A stretch of 64,000 bases of DNA from Bacteroidota bacterium (GTDB taxonomy: Bacteria > Bacteroidota > Bacteroidia > Bacteroidales > UBA12077), in the NCBI GenBank assembly GCA_020444275.1, contig JAHLLG010000002.1, positions 917,991-981,990 on the forward strand. Reading direction: 5' to 3'. A program made the translations under genes and the position numbers. The notes under the pieces were generated by a model. The model did no database searches and had not been told where the DNA came from. It saw nothing but the letters and a program-made list of their open reading frames with translations. Below are positions 1-7,529 of this stretch, one piece after another. Position 1 is the stretch's first letter. The number at the start of each line of letters is the position of its first letter.

Positions 1-1
1 T

Positions 2-1279
2 GGGATAATAACCGATCATGATCTTAAAACAAGAGTACTTGCAACCCAAAGAGATATCAGTAGTTCTGTTTCTAATATTATGACTGCTCCCATAATTGCT
101 GTAAATGAAAATATTCTTCTGTATGAAGCTATTCTGCAATTTAATAATCGTAAAATTTCGCATTTGGCAGTTACCAATTCAGAAGGAAAAATAAGCGGTG
201 TTATTAGTAATTATGATATTTTCGAAATGCAAAGAAACTCAATTAGCTTCTTAGTGCGTGAAGTTGAACATGCAGAAACTGTTCATCAAATTGAAAAAAT
301 AACACAAAGATTACCTGTACTTATAAAGGCGCTTATTGATAGTGGTGCAAGAACGCAAAATATTACCCGAATTATTACCTCGTTAACCGATGCAATAACG
401 AAAAGACTCATTGCATTAGCCATAGAAAAAATAGGTAATCCTCCTTCTGGTTTTGCATTTATTGCTGTTGGTAGTGAAGGCAGAATGGAACAAACATTAG
501 CAACCGATCAGGATAATGCCATAATAATTGAAAATGTTCATCAGGAAAACTTAGATGTTTTCAAAAGATACTTTTTGGAATTAGGATCAAGAATCAGTGA
601 TTCTTTAAATGACCTGGGATTTAAGTATTGTAACGGCAAAGTAATGGCGAGTAACCCACGTTGGGTATTAAGTCTGGATGAGTGGAAAAAACAGTTTCAT
701 ACCTGGATTGTTAACAGCGATCCCAAAAGCATTATGGAAGCAGGTATATTTTTCGACTTCAGGTGTATTTATGGAAGTCAAGAGCTTACTAAGGAATTGC
801 AGAATTATATTTTTCAAATTTCGGCAAACAAAGCTGCATTTTTTCAACATTTGGCTAATCCTATCATCAAATATAAATCTGCTATAAATCTTTTTGGTAA
901 TATCGTTGGTGATACCAAAGAGGACAATCAGAATGTACTTGACATTAAAAAAATAATTTTCCCTATAACAAGTTTTATTCGGATATATGCAATCCGGAAT
1001 AAAATTGAAGAAACCAACTCGTTACTGCGCCTGGAAAAACTCAATTCCATAAACCAGGTAAAGAAAAACCTTTACAACGAAATTAATGTCTCTTACAATT
1101 ATCTGATGTTAATGAGATTCAGGTTTCAAACAAACCAATTATTAAAAAAGAAAGATCCCGATAATCTGGTTAACATTGATGAACTTACTGATATTGAAAA
1201 AACTACTCTTAAAAAAATAATATCCGAAATCTCCAATTTACAAACTCAGTTAAACTTCGATTTTAAAGGTAATTTATAA
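2..1279 (+). CDS. CBS-pair / DUF294 nucleotidyltransferase-like protein (5' end outside window)
   Basis: The reading frame is open to the window edge. The first codons read GIITDHDLKTRVLA, a typical CBS-domain strand, so the ATG at 80 is internal and the gene starts before base 1. A second CBS half follows (about 80-250). A nucleotidyltransferase-like DUF294 domain carries the motif GSEGRMEQTLATDQDN at about 471-518, and a DUF294_C substrate-binding region runs to the stop. Family members usually have an N-terminal cyclic-nucleotide-binding domain before the CBS pair, which would lie upstream. CBS domains bind adenine nucleotides, and the transferase part resembles GlnD/GlnE-type enzymes. The substrate is unknown. 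Relatives often sit beside sodium:solute symporters and a DNA-polymerase-epsilon-type exonuclease, which cannot be checked here. No terminator is visible after the stop. Confidence 0.85.
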   Translation, partial: GIITDHDLKTRVLATQRDISSSVSNIMTAPIIAVNENILLYEAILQFNNRKISHLAVTNSEGKISGVISNYDIFEMQRNSISFLVREVEHAETVHQIEKITQRLPVLIKALIDSGARTQNITRIITSLTDAITKRLIALAIEKIGNPPSGFAFIAVGSEGRMEQTLATDQDNAIIIENVHQENLDVFKRYFLELGSRISDSLNDLGFKYCNGKVMASNPRWVLSLDEWKKQFHTWIVNSDPKSIMEAGIFFDFRCIYGSQELTKELQNYIFQISANKAAFFQHLANPIIKYKSAINLFGNIVGDTKEDNQNVLDIKKIIFPITSFIRIYAIRNKIEETNSLLRLEKLNSINQVKKNLYNEINVSYNYLMLMRFRFQTNQLLKKKDPDNLVNIDELTDIEKTTLKKIISEISNLQTQLNFDFKGNL

Positions 1280-1397
1280 ACGCATCTGTACTTTTCAAAT
1301 TAACAAGATGTTAAATCCTGAACATTTTGTTTATTATCTTGTTTAGAATGGTAAACATTTGTTAAACAATTTTGAAATAAACCAAAACAAAATAAAT

Positions 1398-1961
1398 ATG
1401 AAAAGAGTAAGTTTTTTATTGGCAATTTTGCTGTTCGGATTTACAGCAATAGCACAAGAAATTTCGGCTGATGTTTCGAAATCAGAAATTAAGTGGACTG
1501 GTAAAAAAGTTTCAGGTGAACACTGGGGATATATTGATTTAAAGAGTGGTTCATTTGTTATAGAAGATGGAAAAATTACGAGCGGAACATTTACTATCGA
1601 TATGACCACCATAGTGTGTGAAGATTTAGAAAGCCCTGAATGGAATCAAAAATTGGTAGGGCACCTTAAATCCGATGACTTTTTTAGTGTTGATAAGTTT
1701 AAAACCGCCACACTTAAAATAAAAGAAAGTTCTGAATTTAAGAATGGTGTAGCTGAAGTTAAAGGCGATTTAACCATTAAAGGAATAACCAACCCCATTA
1801 GTTTTAAAGCAAAGAAAGAATCGGGAAACTATTTGGCAACTATCACAGTTGACAGAACCAAATATGATGTTAAATACGGCTCGGGTAAATTCTTCGATAA
1901 CTTAGGTGATAATATGATTGACGATGATTTTACGTTGGATGTAAAACTTGTTACAAAATAA
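1398..1961 (+). CDS. YceI family periplasmic lipid-binding protein
   Basis: A 187-residue precursor with a Sec signal peptide (MKRVSFLLAILLFGFTAIAQ). The mature part has the YceI lipocalin-like pattern: SKSEIKWTGKK near the N-terminus, GSFVIEDGKI, KSDDFFSVDKF in the middle, GDLTIKGITNPISF and a final beta-strand FTLDVKLV. YceI proteins bind isoprenoid-type lipids in the periplasm; the ligand here is unknown. An in-frame ATG lies 39 bases upstream, but the signal peptide begins at 1398, so I use that start. The gene is monocistronic and ends in a strong hairpin shared with the convergent lipoprotein gene. Confidence 0.85.
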   Translation: MKRVSFLLAILLFGFTAIAQEISADVSKSEIKWTGKKVSGEHWGYIDLKSGSFVIEDGKITSGTFTIDMTTIVCEDLESPEWNQKLVGHLKSDDFFSVDKFKTATLKIKESSEFKNGVAEVKGDLTIKGITNPISFKAKKESGNYLATITVDRTKYDVKYGSGKFFDNLGDNMIDDDFTLDVKLVTK

Positions 1962-1967
1962 GATTTA

Positions 1968-1996
1968 AAAGAGCGTTTAAAAACGCTCTTTTTTTT
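1968..1996. terminator. Bidirectional intrinsic terminator
   Basis: An 8-bp perfect stem, GAGCGTTT (1971-1978) with AAACGCTC (1981-1988), is followed by eight T on the plus strand and preceded by A-rich sequence that gives a weaker T-run on the minus strand. It lies between the convergent YceI and lipoprotein genes and overlaps the last codon of the latter. Confidence 0.85.
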
Positions 1997-2951
1997 ATAT
2001 TAAATCTAAATCCAGCTCCTTCCCAATAGAAAAAACAAAATTACCTGTTGCAAGATCAATTAAAACTCTTCCATCACAATCCGGTGTAAACTCATAAAAA
2101 ACGTGGCCAAATACAATATCATTATCAGTTTGTGAACTTGCAACTTCAACATCCTGCATAAAAGCAAAACCCTGGGTAGGGTTATGAATACAATCTGCCG
2201 AAAAGCTAACATCTAACATGGCCATTTGCAAAGCGCCAACCGACGATTCAGTATTGTAATCTTCTACCTCCACAGCTTGCTGTCCACCATAAATCTTAAT
2301 ATTATCGTCGAAAGCATTGTCGAATGTACCATGATGATAAACATCAATAATCCAGGCATTTTGTTCAACAGCCAAATCAACGTAGGATGTGTTATAGTAA
2401 CGATTGTTATTTAATTTATCCATATTTTGATCAATCTCCTCCGATGTTAGATCCAATCCAATATTACTATTCGATCCGAGATTAACATCTATTGAAGCAT
2501 ACACAGCAGTGGTTTTATCATTCAACTCGTCATAAATTACAGGAAAAGCAATTACATTTTTCAGTGTAAAACTACCGGTTACCACATCCATCTCGGTAAA
2601 GAAAACCGATACGAGTGCTGCATTAGGGTCTGTTTGCGCATAAGCAACTATCATCTGACCATAATTGTCACCTTTAAATTTGAACGGATATTCGTTACTT
2701 TCTGTATTAATGTATAAAATATTAGTGCTTTTTTGAGTTTCCGATTTAATATTTGATGATTTATAACCTTTCATATCCATAATCACAGCCGAAGCTGCAT
2801 ATCCAATAGGAACAACTGTTTTGATTGTTTTTGTTATCGGAGTCACCGGTGGATCTTGCATCCATTCATCCAATGGGTTGTCTATCTCTTTTCTGCAACC
2901 AGAAATAGAAATAATTAAAAAAATTACTATGCTTATTTTTACTAGTCGCAT
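1995..2951 (-). CDS. Predicted lipoprotein of unknown function
   Basis: A 318-residue protein starting MRLVKISIVIFLIISISGC. It has a basic N-terminus, a hydrophobic core and a lipobox with Cys19, so it is a likely lipoprotein. A longer frame opens 42 bases upstream, but its extra residues would precede the signal peptide. I do not recognise a domain. The mature protein is acidic and beta-rich, with segments such as YHHGTFDNAFDDNIKIYGG and a C-terminal half holding CIHNPTQGFAF and FTPDCDGRVLID; the two cysteines could form a disulfide. It has its own transcription unit facing YceI. A periplasmic or outer-membrane location is inferred only from the lipobox. Confidence 0.75.
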   Translation of the reverse strand: MRLVKISIVIFLIISISGCRKEIDNPLDEWMQDPPVTPITKTIKTVVPIGYAASAVIMDMKGYKSSNIKSETQKSTNILYINTESNEYPFKFKGDNYGQMIVAYAQTDPNAALVSVFFTEMDVVTGSFTLKNVIAFPVIYDELNDKTTAVYASIDVNLGSNSNIGLDLTSEEIDQNMDKLNNNRYYNTSYVDLAVEQNAWIIDVYHHGTFDNAFDDNIKIYGGQQAVEVEDYNTESSVGALQMAMLDVSFSADCIHNPTQGFAFMQDVEVASSQTDNDIVFGHVFYEFTPDCDGRVLIDLATGNFVFSIGKELDLDLI

Positions 2952-3029
2952 GCTTTTTCTATTTTGTTTTCTAAATTTGTATACATAAATCATTCCAATT
3001 AGTTACGGTAACTGTAAATAAAATATTCT

Positions 3030-3371
3030 ATGCAGAAAATTTATAAAATCGCCATTCTAGCATTGATAATACTAGGTTCGATACATTGCATATTTACTCC
3101 GTTCATATTCAAAAGCTTAAATGCTGATGCCCTTTGGTTTTTCGGAACCGGTTTATCCTATATTTTTATGGGACTATACAATCTGGCATCAATAAAAGTA
3201 AATATTAAAAGTATCTTCATCATTGCTGTGGTATTAAACTTTATTGCAACCTTATTTACCATTGCAATAACATATATTTTAAGAGAACCCCAGGCATATG
3301 TTGCCATGGTATTAATCATTTTTATTTTTATATACAGCTTAACAAAAGTTTTAGGATCTTTAAATAAATAA
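3030..3371 (+). CDS. Small four-TM membrane protein
   Basis: 113 residues, almost entirely hydrophobic, with four predicted membrane helices starting near residues 7, 34, 60 and 89. I do not recognise a family. It stops 3 bases before the fluC gene and is probably co-transcribed with fluC and the DUF190 gene, as the first gene of a three-gene unit. A link to fluoride export is guilt by association only. Small Bacteroidota membrane proteins of this type are often unannotated. Confidence 0.7.
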   Translation: MQKIYKIAILALIILGSIHCIFTPFIFKSLNADALWFFGTGLSYIFMGLYNLASIKVNIKSIFIIAVVLNFIATLFTIAITYILREPQAYVAMVLIIFIFIYSLTKVLGSLNK

Positions 3372-3374
3372 ACT

Positions 3375-3752
3375 ATGCTTAAAACAATTTTACTCGTTGG
3401 CTCTGGTGGATTTATTGGCAGTGTAGCCAGATATTTGATCTCAAAACTTATTCAGGATTCTACATTTTCTTCTTTTCCTAACGGCACACTGTTTGTCAAT
3501 GTTTTAGGCAGTTTAATACTTGGTTTTTTGGTAGGACTATCCATCAAGAATCCATCATTTTCATTAGGATGGCGCCTTATTCTTATGGTTGGATTTTGTG
3601 GAGGATTTACTACGTTTTCAACTTTTACAAGTGAAAATCTAAAATTACTCCAGGATGGTCAGTTCTTTTTTGTTCTATTATACACCGGCTTAAGTATTCT
3701 ATTAGGTTTCACAGCCGTTTATTTAGGTTATTTACTTTCTAAATTAGTTTAA
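3375..3752 (+). CDS. crcB: FluC/CrcB fluoride ion channel
   Basis: 125 residues with four membrane helices, the usual length for a single-domain FluC that works as a dual-topology homodimer. Diagnostic motifs are GGFIGSVARYLI near the N-terminus, GTLFVNVLGSLILGFLVG (the conserved helix-2 Asn) and GFCGGFTTFSTFTSE (the helix-3 break and Phe/Thr/Ser pore track). FluC exports fluoride passively across the inner membrane. The gene lies 3 bases after a small membrane protein and 1 base before a DUF190 gene. I looked for a fluoride riboswitch upstream of 3030 and saw none; the gap after the divergent lipoprotein start is under 80 bases. Confidence 0.93.
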   Translation: MLKTILLVGSGGFIGSVARYLISKLIQDSTFSSFPNGTLFVNVLGSLILGFLVGLSIKNPSFSLGWRLILMVGFCGGFTTFSTFTSENLKLLQDGQFFFVLLYTGLSILLGFTAVYLGYLLSKLV

Positions 3753-3753
3753 G

Positions 3754-4104
3754 ATGGATACTACAAAAACGATCAGTTTATTAAGAATATTTGTGAGTTC
3801 AACAGATATTATCAATCATGAGCCGCTTTATGAATACATCACAAAAAAAGCCAAGAGCGAAGGTATTGCCGGTGCTACTGTATTACGTGGTGTTATGGGA
3901 TATGGAGCAAGCAGCAAAATACATTCAGCTAAATTCTGGGAATTAACCGAGAAACTTCCTATGGTTATCGAAATAATTGATGAAACAAAAAAAATACAGG
4001 ATTTTTACAATTCATTAAAACCTACACTAGAATCAATACCTAAAGGGATTCTTGCAACCATCGAAGAAACTAACGTTCTTTTATATAAATCAGGAAAGAA
4101 ATAA
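3754..4104 (+). CDS. DUF190 family protein (PII-like fold)
   Basis: 116 residues matching the DUF190 pattern: LLRIFVSSTDIINHEPLYEY, GIAGATVLRGVMGYGASSKI and LPMVIEIIDETKKIQDF. DUF190 proteins have a PII-like ferredoxin fold and are often encoded next to crcB/fluC, as here, where the spacing is one base. Their role is not settled; a regulatory or ligand-binding partner of the fluoride channel is the usual guess. The stop lies 4 bases from that of the convergent hemolysin-III gene, and no clear hairpin separates them. Confidence 0.88.
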   Translation: MDTTKTISLLRIFVSSTDIINHEPLYEYITKKAKSEGIAGATVLRGVMGYGASSKIHSAKFWELTEKLPMVIEIIDETKKIQDFYNSLKPTLESIPKGILATIEETNVLLYKSGKK

Positions 4105-4108
4105 TTCA

Positions 4109-4774
4109 TTAAAGTTTGATTAACAAACCATAATTAAATATAGCTACCCAGTGGCAAACACTGCCGGCAATTACCATGATATGCCATATTAAGTGACTAT
4201 ATTTCACTTTTTCCATCTTAAAAAATAAAACTCCGAGCGAATAACATGCTCCTCCAATAAGAATAAATGCAACTCCCATGGAATGCATGTTCTTATAAAG
4301 AGGTATTAAAAACATGATTACCAGCCATCCCATAATCACATAGGCTATGATATAAAACCATGCAACTCCTTTTTCAAATTTATTGGGAACAAATATTTTA
4401 ATAATTACACCTGCTAAAGCTAACCCCCATTCAATGCCAAACATTATCCAGCCCCAATCATCCCGAATAATTACCAGAGCAATAGGTGTATAAGTTGCTG
4501 CAATAAAAAGAAATATGGCTATCTGATCAAAGTTATGAAAAAAGTCTTTTGCTTTGCTACCAAAGGGTAATGCGTGATTTAGTGTTGAAGATATATATAG
4601 TAGTATTAAAAACGAACCATAAATACTATAGCTAGCTACATGCCACGGAGTACCGTACTTCGATGAAAATATTGCCATTAATATAAGAGCTATTATTGCC
4701 AAAACAGCTCCCAAACCATGCGATATGGAATGAGCTATCTCCTCACCTTTTGTAAAACGATTGTTTGCAGACAT
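4109..4774 (-). CDS. Hemolysin III family / PAQR-like membrane protein
   Basis: 221 residues with about seven membrane helices. Signature residues of the hemolysin-III/PAQR family are present: EEIAHSISHGLGAVLA at the N-terminus, SSTLNHALP and FHNFDQIAIFLFIAATYTP in the middle, and HLIWHIMVIAGSVCHW at the C-terminus. Their His and Asp residues are expected to bind a metal in the membrane. The name comes from a Bacillus cereus protein; in most bacteria the role is membrane-lipid homeostasis or unknown, so no toxin function is implied. Monocistronic. Confidence 0.9.
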   Translation of the reverse strand: MSANNRFTKGEEIAHSISHGLGAVLAIIALILMAIFSSKYGTPWHVASYSIYGSFLILLYISSTLNHALPFGSKAKDFFHNFDQIAIFLFIAATYTPIALVIIRDDWGWIMFGIEWGLALAGVIIKIFVPNKFEKGVAWFYIIAYVIMGWLVIMFLIPLYKNMHSMGVAFILIGGACYSLGVLFFKMEKVKYSHLIWHIMVIAGSVCHWVAIFNYGLLIKL

Positions 4775-4823
4775 AATTCGGATTTAGAAACTCAAAAGTC
4801 ATAAATAGATTACTAAAAAGCAA

Positions 4824-4851
4824 TAAAAAAGCATAGAACTTAATCTATGCC
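4824..4851 (-). terminator. Terminator of the AbgT transporter gene
   Basis: Read on the minus strand, GGCATAGA and TCTATGC (arms about 4831-4837 and 4844-4850) form a stem with a 6-base loop, followed by a run of T. It lies just after the AbgT stop codon. Confidence 0.75.
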
Positions 4852-4877
4852 TTTATATATTTTTGATATAAAATATT

Positions 4878-6386
4878 CTAAAGATGTATTCCTGCTCCTG
4901 GTCCTAACGGAATTCCTGTAACTAACCAAATTATAAGAAGAACCAACCATCCTAAGAAGAATACGATTGAATAAGGCAACATGGTTGCTACTAATGTTCC
5001 TATACCGGCTTCTTCGTCGTATTTTTGGAAGTAAACAATAATCAGTGCAAAGAAGCTCATCATTGGAGAAATAATATTGGTAACACTATCTCCAATACGA
5101 TATATTACTTGTGTAAGTTCCGGTGTATAGCCCAGGAACATAAACATAGGAACAAAAATAGGGGCTAAAAGTGCCCATTTTGCCGATGCACTTCCCATAA
5201 CCAGGTTTATTGACCCTGCAAATATTACAAACATAATTGCCAGTGGAATTAATCCTAAATTCAAACTTTGAATAAAGCTTGCTCCATTGATAGCTAAAAT
5301 AATTCCAAGATTACTCCAGTTGAAATACTCAACAAACTGAGCAGCAAAAAACACAAGTACTATGTACGAAGCCATTGTTTTCATCGATTCAGACATACCT
5401 TTCATTACATCAGTATCGTTCTTGTATTTTCCGGTAACCGATCCATAAATAACTCCCATTAAACCTGCAACAATAAATAAAAGCGCTACAACGCCTTTCA
5501 GCAATGGAGATTTTAACAATGACCCATCTGCTCCTCTTAATATTCCATTAGATGGTATCAAACCAATAAGTACAATAACTATAAATCCAGCTAATACCCA
5601 CAACGATCTCTTTATTCCCTTTTTCTCAATGGGTGTTAATCGTTCAATTTTTTCTTTTTCAACATTATCATTCTTATAGCTTCCTAATCGAGGAATAACA
5701 ATCTTTTCTGTTACCCAGGTACCTAGAATAGCAATAATAAATGTTGAAGCGACCATAAAGAAATAATTAGCTGTTGGATTTACATGATATGCCGGATCAA
5801 CTAATCGTGCTGCTTCCTGCGATAAACCGGCCAGTAAAGGATCTATGGTTCCTAAAATAAGGTTAGCAGAATAACCACCTGAAACTCCGGCAAAAGCTGC
5901 TGCCATTCCGGCAATCGGATTTCTACCTATGGCTATAAATATTGTTCCGGCCAAAGGTACAAGTAGAACATATCCAACACTCGATGCAAGATTTGATAAG
6001 ATACCTGCTAATACAATAATAAAAGTTAAATATTTTTCCGGCGAATAAATTACCAAACTACGAATAATCACTGCGATAAGGCCTGAATTTTCAGCTAATC
6101 CAATACCGAGCATTGCAACTATTACAATACCTAAGGGCGCAAAGCTGGTAAAATTATCAACCATCTGAGTTAGAATCATATGCACTCCATCTCTGGAAAG
6201 TAAGTTCACAGCTTCAAACACTTCTCCTGTTCCGGGATGTACAGCCGATGAGCCTAACGCTGAGAAAATTGCTGATAATACTAATACACTTAATGCAAAA
6301 AGTCCAAATAATGTTGCCGGGTGAGGAAGAGCATTACCAACTCTCTCAACACCATTTAAAAAGATAGAAATTGGGCTTCGTTTCAT
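4878..6386 (-). CDS. AbgT family transporter (p-aminobenzoyl-glutamate / antimetabolite transporter)
   Basis: 502 residues with about 11-13 membrane helices. It begins with the family-typical cytoplasmic start (SPISIFLNGVERVGNALPHP), has GIGLAENSGLI and LASSVGYVLLVPLAG in the first repeat, and GSINLVMGSASAKWALLAP plus YRIGDSVTNIISPMM in the second. The Asn/Ser/Asp residues there match the ion and substrate site of AbgT proteins. Characterised members import p-aminobenzoyl-glutamate or export sulfonamides using proton or sodium gradients; the substrate here cannot be told from sequence. A GTG lies 9 bases upstream in frame, but the ATG at 6386 is preferred. A promoter-like pair lies upstream (6413-6443). 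Confidence 0.9.
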   Translation of the reverse strand: MKRSPISIFLNGVERVGNALPHPATLFGLFALSVLVLSAIFSALGSSAVHPGTGEVFEAVNLLSRDGVHMILTQMVDNFTSFAPLGIVIVAMLGIGLAENSGLIAVIIRSLVIYSPEKYLTFIIVLAGILSNLASSVGYVLLVPLAGTIFIAIGRNPIAGMAAAFAGVSGGYSANLILGTIDPLLAGLSQEAARLVDPAYHVNPTANYFFMVASTFIIAILGTWVTEKIVIPRLGSYKNDNVEKEKIERLTPIEKKGIKRSLWVLAGFIVIVLIGLIPSNGILRGADGSLLKSPLLKGVVALLFIVAGLMGVIYGSVTGKYKNDTDVMKGMSESMKTMASYIVLVFFAAQFVEYFNWSNLGIILAINGASFIQSLNLGLIPLAIMFVIFAGSINLVMGSASAKWALLAPIFVPMFMFLGYTPELTQVIYRIGDSVTNIISPMMSFFALIIVYFQKYDEEAGIGTLVATMLPYSIVFFLGWLVLLIIWLVTGIPLGPGAGIHL

Positions 6387-6412
6387 AATAATCACATTTT
6401 TTATTGAGCCAT

Positions 6413-6443
6413 CGAAAATATATGATTCTTATAAACTATCAAA
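6413..6443 (-). promoter_or_regulatory. Candidate Bacteroidota promoter of the AbgT gene
   Basis: Read on the minus strand: TTTG (6443-6440), a 19-base spacer, then TATTTTCG (6420-6413), one mismatch from TAnnTTTG. The predicted start of transcription lies about 20 bases before the ATG. Confidence 0.4.
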
Positions 6444-6460
6444 GTTTAAAAACTAAAAGA

Positions 6461-7396
6461 TTAAAATGAATGAGTATATTCCAGACCTAACACTAATTTT
6501 CGAGTTAATCCATCGGGACGTGCATCTCTCGTAACCATTGGCCTTCCTATGGCTAATTCCAGATATTTATTTTCGGCGAAATTATAATTCACAAATATAT
6601 TGGCATTTAAAGTTATACCTTGTGAACCGGTAATTTCAACTTCATGGTTGTTTTGATCGGTGTACGAATCGTCAGCTAAATGATAAATAGCCAATACCCC
6701 GGGACGTAAAATAAGTTTGTTTTCTATGATATTAACATTATATGATACACGACTCATTAAATCACCTTTCCGATCGAACGAATTTGTTGATAAATATTTT
6801 TCTTCATCCAGATTAGGATCTGTTGGAGCAATAAACTCATTATCGTTTGAATTAATTAGTGGTTGTTGTAAAGCCAGGCTTATTCCTAAATCCATATAAA
6901 CATAATTTATACCAACAATCAGATCATATGTACCCAATGATGTTTGATAGTGCATTGGTAAAGCATTACCTTCATTTTTAAGGTTTGAATTGTTAAGTGG
7001 TATTTTAGCTCCTAGTGTTAACGATAATGCCGATAATTCTTTTAGATATATATGCTTATTTGATGTAATTATCAAATCGCCCAAATTACTTGTATTAGCA
7101 AGCTCTCCATTAATAAAACCGTAGGTTAGCTTCCCTGTAATGCTCATTTTACTGTTAAAAAGATATTGATACTCCACATATGGATTGGTAACATTTACAT
7201 CAAACTCTCCTAATCCATATGTTATTCCTGCAGTAAAATTATTCCTGCTATACTCTTGTTCTAATATATTAAATGAGTGATCCTTAATTGTATTTATCGT
7301 ACACACACCAGCATCACTACAACCTTGAGCATAAGAAAAGATATTAGAATAAATAATACCTATGGCAATAAGAATGATTTTTTTGAATAATTGCAT
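6461..7396 (-). CDS. Secreted outer-membrane beta-barrel protein
   Basis: 311 residues starting with a signal peptide that ends near SYAQG, followed by CSDAGVCTI, a short Cys-containing N-terminal segment seen in a group of Bacteroidota transporter-like barrels. The rest is alternating amphipathic beta-strands (FTAGITYGLGEFDVNV, LSLTLGAKIPL, KYLELAIGRPMV) and ends in an aromatic residue (LEYTHSF), as outer-membrane barrels do. The substrate is unknown. A GTG in frame directly before the ATG is an alternative start. It lies between the AbgT and histidine-kinase genes, all on the minus strand, but no shared transcript is evident. Confidence 0.7.
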   Translation of the reverse strand: MQLFKKIILIAIGIIYSNIFSYAQGCSDAGVCTINTIKDHSFNILEQEYSRNNFTAGITYGLGEFDVNVTNPYVEYQYLFNSKMSITGKLTYGFINGELANTSNLGDLIITSNKHIYLKELSALSLTLGAKIPLNNSNLKNEGNALPMHYQTSLGTYDLIVGINYVYMDLGISLALQQPLINSNDNEFIAPTDPNLDEEKYLSTNSFDRKGDLMSRVSYNVNIIENKLILRPGVLAIYHLADDSYTDQNNHEVEITGSQGITLNANIFVNYNFAENKYLELAIGRPMVTRDARPDGLTRKLVLGLEYTHSF

Positions 7397-7529
7397 CACA
7401 ATAAGTTTAGTTCAACATTATAATCAATAAAAGATAAACATAAATAAACGGTCTATTGTTTATCTAATTTATTTTTTATATCAGATTGAACAGAATTATT
7501 ACAGTAAAAATAAAAGCTTAGCAATGTAG

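Noticed and set aside
2994-3029. Fluoride riboswitch before the FluC operon
   Set aside because: The gap after the divergent lipoprotein start is too short and lacks the fluoride-riboswitch core pattern.
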